NCBI GenBank assembly: GCA_050734915.1
Contig: JBOHUX010000084.1
Coordinates: forward strand, 1 to 9,635
Length of the DNA: 9,635 nucleotides
Source of the DNA: JBOHUX01 sp050734915
GTDB lineage: Bacteria > Chloroflexota > Dormibacteria > Dormibacterales > Dormibacteraceae
Direction: 5' to 3'
Shown here piece by piece: positions 6,501-9,635 of the stretch; the stretch's first letter is position 1, and every line of letters begins with the position of its first letter. The position numbers and the translations under genes are program-made. The notes below the pieces were generated by a model, which worked only from the letters and a program-made list of their open reading frames with translations, did no database searches and was not told where the DNA came from.

Positions 6501-6893
6501 ATGGATGACCAGTTCTACCGCGAATACATCCTCGACCACTACAAGAACCCGCGCAACTTCGGGCGCATCGAGGCCCCCGACGTGAGCCACGAGGAGGTCA
6601 ACCCGCTCTGCGGCGACGTGGTCGGGATCGACCTCAGGCTCACCGGCGGCGGCATCGAGGACGTCAAGTTCCACGGCCGCGGCTGCGCCATCTCCCAGGC
6701 GTCGGCGTCTTTGCTCACGGAGCGGATCAAGGGCATGACGCTGGAGGAGGCGAAGCGAGTCGACAAGGAGGACGTCCTGGAGGAGCTCGGAATCGAGATA
6801 TCGGCGGCCCGGCTCAAGTGCGCGCTGCTGCCGCTCAAGGTCCTGAAGGCGGGCGCCTACGGCATCGGCGACTGGCCAGGCGAGGAGGAATGA
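6501..6893 (+). CDS. sufU: SufU-type zinc-dependent sulfur acceptor, short form
   Basis: A 130-residue protein of the IscU/SufU fold. In SUF systems lacking SufE it accepts persulfide sulfur from SufS by zinc-ligand exchange. Motifs NPLCGD (Cys37, Asp39), RGCAISQASAS (Cys62) and RLKCALLPL (Cys107) supply the ligand set known for B. subtilis SufU (C41, D43, C66, C128). Odd: Cys62 to Cys107 is 45 residues, against 62 in B. subtilis SufU and 43 in E. coli IscU (C63-C106). The insertion that normally marks SufU is therefore absent, although IscU hallmarks (LPPVK and the His before the last Cys) are also absent. It may represent an intermediate type. AAAGGG lies 7 nt before the ATG. The stop is 4 nt before the rhodanese gene. 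Confidence 0.92.
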   Translation: MDDQFYREYILDHYKNPRNFGRIEAPDVSHEEVNPLCGDVVGIDLRLTGGGIEDVKFHGRGCAISQASASLLTERIKGMTLEEAKRVDKEDVLEELGIEISAARLKCALLPLKVLKAGAYGIGDWPGEEE

Positions 6894-6897
6894 ACAG

Positions 6898-7230
6898 ATG
6901 AGCACAGCTGAGGAGACACCGTTCCGCCGAGTCCAGTTGGACGAGGCGAAGCGGCTGATGGACGAGGGCTACCAGGTGGTGGATGTGCGCGAGGACTGGG
7001 AGTGGAACAAGGGGCACATCCCGGGCGCCCGCCACGTGGTGCTCAACTCCATCATCGGCAACCCGGGCGAGCAGGGGTTCAGCGACCGGACCATCTTCGT
7101 GTGCGCGGTCGGGGAGCGCTCGGCCGTCGCCTCCGAGATGGCCGTCGCGCTGGGCGTGAAGAACGTGGTCAACCTGGACGGCGGCACCAACGCCTGGAAG
7201 GCGGCGGGGCTGCGGCTGGAGACGCCATGA
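6898..7230 (+). CDS. Single-domain rhodanese (sulfurtransferase) in the suf operon
   Basis: A 110-residue cytosolic protein made of one rhodanese domain. The CH2-type strand VVDVREDWEWNKGHIPGARHV (27-47) and the active-site loop C69-A-V-G-E-R-S are intact, with the usual C-terminal LDGGTNAWKAAG. It should carry a persulfide on Cys69. GAGGAGGAA, overlapping the end of sufU, is its ribosome site, and its last codon overlaps the start of the SufT-like gene by the ATGA motif, so all three are co-transcribed. Placement between SufU and SufT suggests sulfur relay or persulfide handling for SufS/SufU, but the true donor and acceptor are not shown by the sequence. Rhodaneses are not a standard part of suf operons. 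Confidence 0.9.
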   Translation: MSTAEETPFRRVQLDEAKRLMDEGYQVVDVREDWEWNKGHIPGARHVVLNSIIGNPGEQGFSDRTIFVCAVGERSAVASEMAVALGVKNVVNLDGGTNAWKAAGLRLETP

Positions 7231-7544
7231 GCGAGGTGGCCGCGATCACCGAGGACCAGGTCATGGAGACCCTGCGCGAGTGCTTCGACCCCGAGATCCC
7301 GGTCAACATCGTCGACCTCGGGCTCATCTACGGGATCGACATCCACGAGGACAGCCAGATCGACGTCCGGATGACGCTGACCGCGCTCGGCTGCCCGATG
7401 GCGGGCGAGGTGATGGGCGACGTGCGAGACCACCTGCTCGCCATCCCGGGCGTCAAGGACGCCCACGTGGAGATCGTTTACGACCCCCCCTGGACCCCCG
7501 ACCGGATGACCGAGGACGCCCGCTGGGAGCTGGGCATGGTCTGA
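7227..7544 (+). CDS. sufT: SufT-like MIP18/DUF59 family iron-sulfur maturation protein
   Basis: A 105-residue single-domain protein of the MIP18 (DUF59, PaaD-like) family. The hallmark DPEIPVNIVDLGLIY lies at 21-35, the conserved Cys56 in TALGCPM, and the C-terminal YDPPWTPDRM at 85-94. Family members at the end of actinobacterial and firmicute suf operons are called SufT and assist Fe-S cluster maturation or delivery to apo-proteins. The start is the ATG overlapping the rhodanese stop (ATGA) with GGAG 5 nt upstream. Longer in-frame extensions into the rhodanese gene are shadows. It is the last gene of the suf operon; 353 nt without a clear gene follow. PaaD-like phenylacetate function is unlikely because no paa genes are present. 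Confidence 0.92.
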   Translation: MSEVAAITEDQVMETLRECFDPEIPVNIVDLGLIYGIDIHEDSQIDVRMTLTALGCPMAGEVMGDVRDHLLAIPGVKDAHVEIVYDPPWTPDRMTEDARWELGMV

Positions 7545-7572
7545 CCGGCGGGGAGCCCCCCTCCCGTGTCCG

Positions 7573-7601
7573 CACCTTCAGCATCGCCGTAGCTGAGGGT
7601 G
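7573..7601 (+). terminator. Hairpin after the suf operon, possible terminator
   Basis: CACCTTCAGC (7573-7582) pairs with GCTGAGGGTG (7592-7601) over ten pairs including one G-U, with a 9-nt loop, 29 nt after the sufT stop. No T-run follows, so it is not a classical intrinsic terminator. In high-GC bacteria such stems may still terminate transcription or protect the 3' end. Confidence 0.4.
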
Positions 7602-7626
7602 ATCGCGTCCAGGCGGCGAGGCCCCC

Positions 7627-7645
7627 TGGGGAGCGGTGATCCCCA
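7627..7645 (+). other. Small hairpin in the sufT/CDF intergenic region
   Basis: TGGGGA (7627-7632) and TCCCCA (7640-7645) form a perfect 6-bp stem with a 7-nt loop. It is the second of three stems within about 130 bp downstream of the operon. It lacks a T-run and could be part of a bipartite 3' structure. Confidence 0.35.
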
Positions 7646-7682
7646 CAGAGTGCCTGAACTCACTCGATTCAGCGAGGAGCCA

Positions 7683-7700
7683 CTTGCCAAGGCTGGCAAG
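7683..7700 (+). other. 7-bp perfect hairpin with tetraloop
   Basis: CTTGCCA (7683-7689) and TGGCAAG (7694-7700) enclose the loop AGGC. The flanking CCAC/GTGG could extend the stem with a bulge. This part of the intergenic region is less GC-rich than the genes. No T-run follows. It could be a structured 3' end or a small RNA element, but nothing else supports that. Confidence 0.4.
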
Positions 7701-7720
7701 CTGTGGCATCGAGGTGACCC

Positions 7721-7890
7721 GACCCGCTCGGCCGCGTCACCTCCTACAGCTACGATCCGGAGGCAACCTGACCTCGACCGTGGACGTCCGGGTCCGCCGG
7801 CAACCGGTTCCTCGAGCTCAGCTTCCGCCGCGAGGGGCTGGCCGGCCGGACGACGGTCCAGGCTAACTACCGCCGATCCGCGACCCACAA
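7721..7890 (+). pseudogene. Frameshifted fragment resembling an RHS/YD-repeat protein
   Basis: Within the 353-nt intergenic region, 7721-7759 translates as DPLGRVTSYSYDP, which matches the YD-repeat pattern of RHS proteins. After loss of one base at about 7760 the next frame continues from 7762 with GNLTSTVD, exactly as a YD repeat would. A second shift to the frame of 7799 gives GNRFLELSFRREGLAGRTT, which resembles a further degraded repeat. There is no start codon with a ribosome site and no long single frame. RHS/YD proteins are large surface or toxin-delivery proteins. This looks like a relic left by decay or recombination. The last frame runs open into the CDF gene. Confidence 0.45.
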
Positions 7891-7897
7891 TGAGCCG

Positions 7898-8854
7898 ATG
7901 GTCGGCCCCCACGGCTCCCACGGCTCCCCCGGCCCCCGCCGCTCCGACCGGCCCTCGCACGATCATGCGCACGGACCGGAGGTCTACCAGAGCCGGGACG
8001 CCACACGGGCGGTGATCGTGAGCGCGACCGTGCTCGCGATCGCCTCGGCGGCCGAGTTCGCGGCCGCCTTCGCCGGGCACTCGGCCGGCATCCTCGCCGA
8101 CGCCCTCCACAACGCGGGCGACGTCCTCACCACGGGCATCCTGCTCGGCTCGTTCGCGCTCGCGCGGCGCCCGGCCACGCGGCGATTCACGTCCGGGTAC
8201 GGTCGCATCGAGGACGTGGCGACCCTCCTGATCGTGCTCGTCATCGTCGGCACGGCGGCGCTCGCCGCCGTCGAGTCGGCGCTCCGCCTCTTCAATCCCA
8301 CCGCATACCCGAACGTCGCCTGGAGCCTGATCGCGGCTGCGATCGGGATCGTGGCCAACCTCGGCGCGGCGCAGTACAAGATCGGGACCGGGCGCCGCAT
8401 CCTCAGCACCGCCCTGGAGGCCGATGGCGTGCACTCCCGGATCGACTCGCTGGTCTCGCTGGGCGCGCTGATCGGGATCGCGGTCGCGCACTTCACCTTC
8501 CCGCCGGCGGACCCGATCGCCGGCCTGGCGATCACGGCTGCCATCCTCTACGTCCTCGCCGGTACCGTCCGCGAGCTGTTCCTGCGGATGATGGACGCGG
8601 TCGACCCGAGCCTGGTCGACGAGCTGACGGCGGCTGCGGGTGAGGTGCCCGGTGTGCTCGGCGTCCACGACGTGCGTGTGCGCTGGGTCGGGCGCGAGCT
8701 GATGGCCGTCGTGCACATCGACTGTGAGCCCGACTCCAGCCTCCGGGCGGCCCACGACCTGGCGCTGAAGGTCGAGCACGAGGTCGAACATCACGTGCCC
8801 GCGGTTCGGGTGGACATCCACATGGACCCCGGCACCACCCCCCACCAGCACTGA
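7898..8854 (+). CDS. Cation diffusion facilitator, probable zinc exporter
   Basis: An inner-membrane metal/proton antiporter of the CDF family, 318 residues. The His-rich N-terminus (HGSHGS, HDHAHG, residues 5-26) precedes six predicted helices at about 38-59, 61-86, 107-131, 140-160, 184-200 and 206-226, then a cytosolic metal-binding domain from about 235 and a His-containing tail. The transport site is His71/Asp75 in LADALHNAGD and His179/Asp183 in ADGVHSRIDS. This HD-HD set is typical of Zn(II) or Cd(II) CDFs and unlike the DD-DD of manganese and iron types. ATG 7898 lacks a Shine-Dalgarno, and the frame is open upstream through the RHS-like remnant, so the true start is uncertain; the helices would be unaffected. 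A link to the suf operon is possible but not shown. Confidence 0.9.
   Translation: MVGPHGSHGSPGPRRSDRPSHDHAHGPEVYQSRDATRAVIVSATVLAIASAAEFAAAFAGHSAGILADALHNAGDVLTTGILLGSFALARRPATRRFTSGYGRIEDVATLLIVLVIVGTAALAAVESALRLFNPTAYPNVAWSLIAAAIGIVANLGAAQYKIGTGRRILSTALEADGVHSRIDSLVSLGALIGIAVAHFTFPPADPIAGLAITAAILYVLAGTVRELFLRMMDAVDPSLVDELTAAAGEVPGVLGVHDVRVRWVGRELMAVVHIDCEPDSSLRAAHDLALKVEHEVEHHVPAVRVDIHMDPGTTPHQH
7908..7925 (+). repeat. 9-bp tandem repeat in the CDF 5' end
   Basis: CCCACGGCT occurs twice in a row (7908-7916, 7917-7925), followed by a decayed third copy. It encodes the HGSHGSPG part of the His-rich N-terminus. Such tandem units can change copy number by slippage without breaking the frame, altering the number of His residues. 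Confidence 0.7.
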
Positions 8855-8878
8855 CGCCGACCAAAACGTCGCTAAACT
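8851..8878 (+). promoter_or_regulatory. Candidate leaderless promoter of the citrate synthase gene
   Basis: CTGACG (8851-8856, 4/6 to TTGACA), a 16-nt spacer and TAAACT (8873-8878, 4/6 to TATAAT with TA...T conserved) precede the GTG at 8886 by 7 nt. Transcription would start at or within a base or two of the start codon. No Shine-Dalgarno is present. The -35 overlaps the CDF stop codon, so the gene is probably transcribed independently of the CDF. Confidence 0.5.
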
Positions 8879-8885
8879 TGACACC

Positions 8886-9635
8886 GTGAGCGAGTTCAGC
8901 CCCGGCCTGGAGGGGGTCGTCGCGGCCCGGACGGCGATCGGCCACGTTGACGGCGAGAACGGCAGGCTGATCTACCGCGGCTACTCGATCGGCGACCTCG
9001 CCAGCTCGATGACCTACGAGGAGGTCGCCCACCTACTCTGGTACGGCGAGCTGCCCACCACAGGTGAGCTGGCGGCGCTGACCGCCCACATGGCCGAGCA
9101 CCGCGGGTTGAGCGGGGCGGCCATGGCCACGCTGCGGGCGATGCCCGCGGACGCGGATCCGATGGACGTCCTGCGGACCGTTCTCTCCGCCCAGGGCGCC
9201 TCGGCGACGCTGGTGAGGCCGACGCTGGACGAGGCGATCCGCCTGGCGGCCTGCCTCCCCACCATCCTGGCCGGTTTCGACCGGCTGCGGCACGGGCAGG
9301 ACATCGTGCCTCCCCGGAAGGATGGTGACCACGCGACCAGCTACCTCCGCATGCTGACCGGCGAGGAGCCGCCTCCGGAGAAGGTGGCGTCGCTCAACGC
9401 ATACCTGGTCCTGCTCGCGGACCACGGCATGAACGCCTCTACCTTCACGGCCCGGGTCATCGCCTCCACCAACTCCGATCTCTGCTCGGCACTGGTGGGC
9501 GCCGTCGGCGCCCTCAAAGGCCCCGCCCACGGCGGCGCGCCGGCGCTCGTCCTGAAGATGCTCGAGCAGATCGGCACCGCCGACAACGTCGAGCCCTGGA
9601 TGAGGGCCGCGCTCGGCCGGCACGAGCGTCTGATG
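8886..9635 (+). CDS. gltA: Citrate synthase (short type I form), 3' end cut off
   Basis: The reading frame from GTG 8886 stays open for 250 codons to the window edge. It encodes the first two thirds of a citrate synthase of the roughly 370-residue bacterial type (CitZ/PrpC-like), which condenses acetyl-CoA with oxaloacetate at the entry to the TCA cycle. Seen are the N-terminal GLEGVVAARTAIGHVDGENGRLIYRGYSIGDL, the first catalytic His180 in ADHGMNASTFTARVIAS, and the second, His215, in KGPAHGG. The catalytic Asp lies beyond the window. The N-terminus MSEFSPGLEGV is normal for this group, supporting GTG as start. 2-Methylcitrate synthase activity cannot be excluded from this part, so the symbol is generic. 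It lies 31 nt after the CDF stop with its own probable promoter. Confidence 0.93.
   Translation, partial: MSEFSPGLEGVVAARTAIGHVDGENGRLIYRGYSIGDLASSMTYEEVAHLLWYGELPTTGELAALTAHMAEHRGLSGAAMATLRAMPADADPMDVLRTVLSAQGASATLVRPTLDEAIRLAACLPTILAGFDRLRHGQDIVPPRKDGDHATSYLRMLTGEEPPPEKVASLNAYLVLLADHGMNASTFTARVIASTNSDLCSALVGAVGALKGPAHGGAPALVLKMLEQIGTADNVEPWMRAALGRHERLM

Noticed and set aside
5082..6905. 607-codon minus-strand open frame opposite sufS and sufU
   Set aside because: It is a composition-driven shadow of sufS and sufU with no recognisable domain.
7002..7226. In-frame upstream extension of the SufT-like gene
   Set aside because: It lies within the rhodanese gene in another frame. The ATGA overlap and GGAG at 7227 give a product of normal family length.
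7545..7720. tRNA, riboswitch or CRISPR in the sufT/CDF gap
   Set aside because: No T-arm, CCA end or regular repeats are present, and the three hairpins do not combine into a known RNA fold that I recognise.
7599..8015. 138-codon plus-strand frame across the intergenic region and CDF start
   Set aside because: It overlaps the CDF in another frame, has no ribosome site and shows no recognisable domain.
7478..8884. 468-codon minus-strand open frame opposite the CDF gene
   Set aside because: The plus strand encodes a complete CDF transporter with all metal ligands. The antisense product is Arg/Asp-rich and has no motif.

Overview
The window is a GC-rich stretch of bacterial chromosome, with G or C at most third codon positions. 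It carries one nearly complete SUF iron-sulfur cluster assembly operon and parts of its surroundings. An ArsR-like SufR repressor with three cluster-ligand-type cysteines, a SufU scaffold in place of SufE, a Rieske ferredoxin inside the operon, and two promoters placed for leaderless transcripts point to Actinomycetota, Chloroflexota or a related high-GC lineage such as Dormibacterota. I cannot fix the phylum from the sequence alone. The order sufR-sufC-sufB-sufD differs from the common actinobacterial sufR-sufB-sufD-sufC.

Layout. Positions 1-518 (minus strand) hold the start of an unrecognised coiled-coil protein, cut by the window edge. A short divergent intergenic region (519-612) holds an inverted-repeat candidate operator and a -10 element for sufR. 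From 613 to 7544 nine genes run on the plus strand, mostly overlapping or nearly touching: sufR, sufC, sufB, sufD, a Rieske ferredoxin, sufS, sufU, a single-domain rhodanese and a SufT-like MIP18/DUF59 protein. Positions 7545-7897 are non-coding, with three small hairpins and what looks like a frameshifted RHS/YD-repeat remnant. A zinc-type cation diffusion facilitator follows (7898-8854), then a citrate synthase (8886 onward) that runs off the right end.

How the genes work together. SufS takes sulfur from cysteine and SufU (zinc type) accepts it. The rhodanese may relay sulfur, and the Rieske protein may supply electrons. SufB, SufC and SufD form the ATP-driven scaffold. SufT helps cluster maturation or delivery. 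SufR, itself probably a cluster protein, should close the feedback loop at the operator in front of its own gene. No SufA, SufE or intein in SufB is present.

Most notable observation. The Rieske/sufS junction carries a 154-bp insertion-like segment flanked by a perfect 21-bp direct repeat. Each copy contains a Shine-Dalgarno-like GAGG, an ATG and an overlapping TGA. The segment is open in one frame from the first ATG to the second TGA, so stop/start translational coupling from the Rieske gene to sufS would survive through a 53-codon relay ORF.
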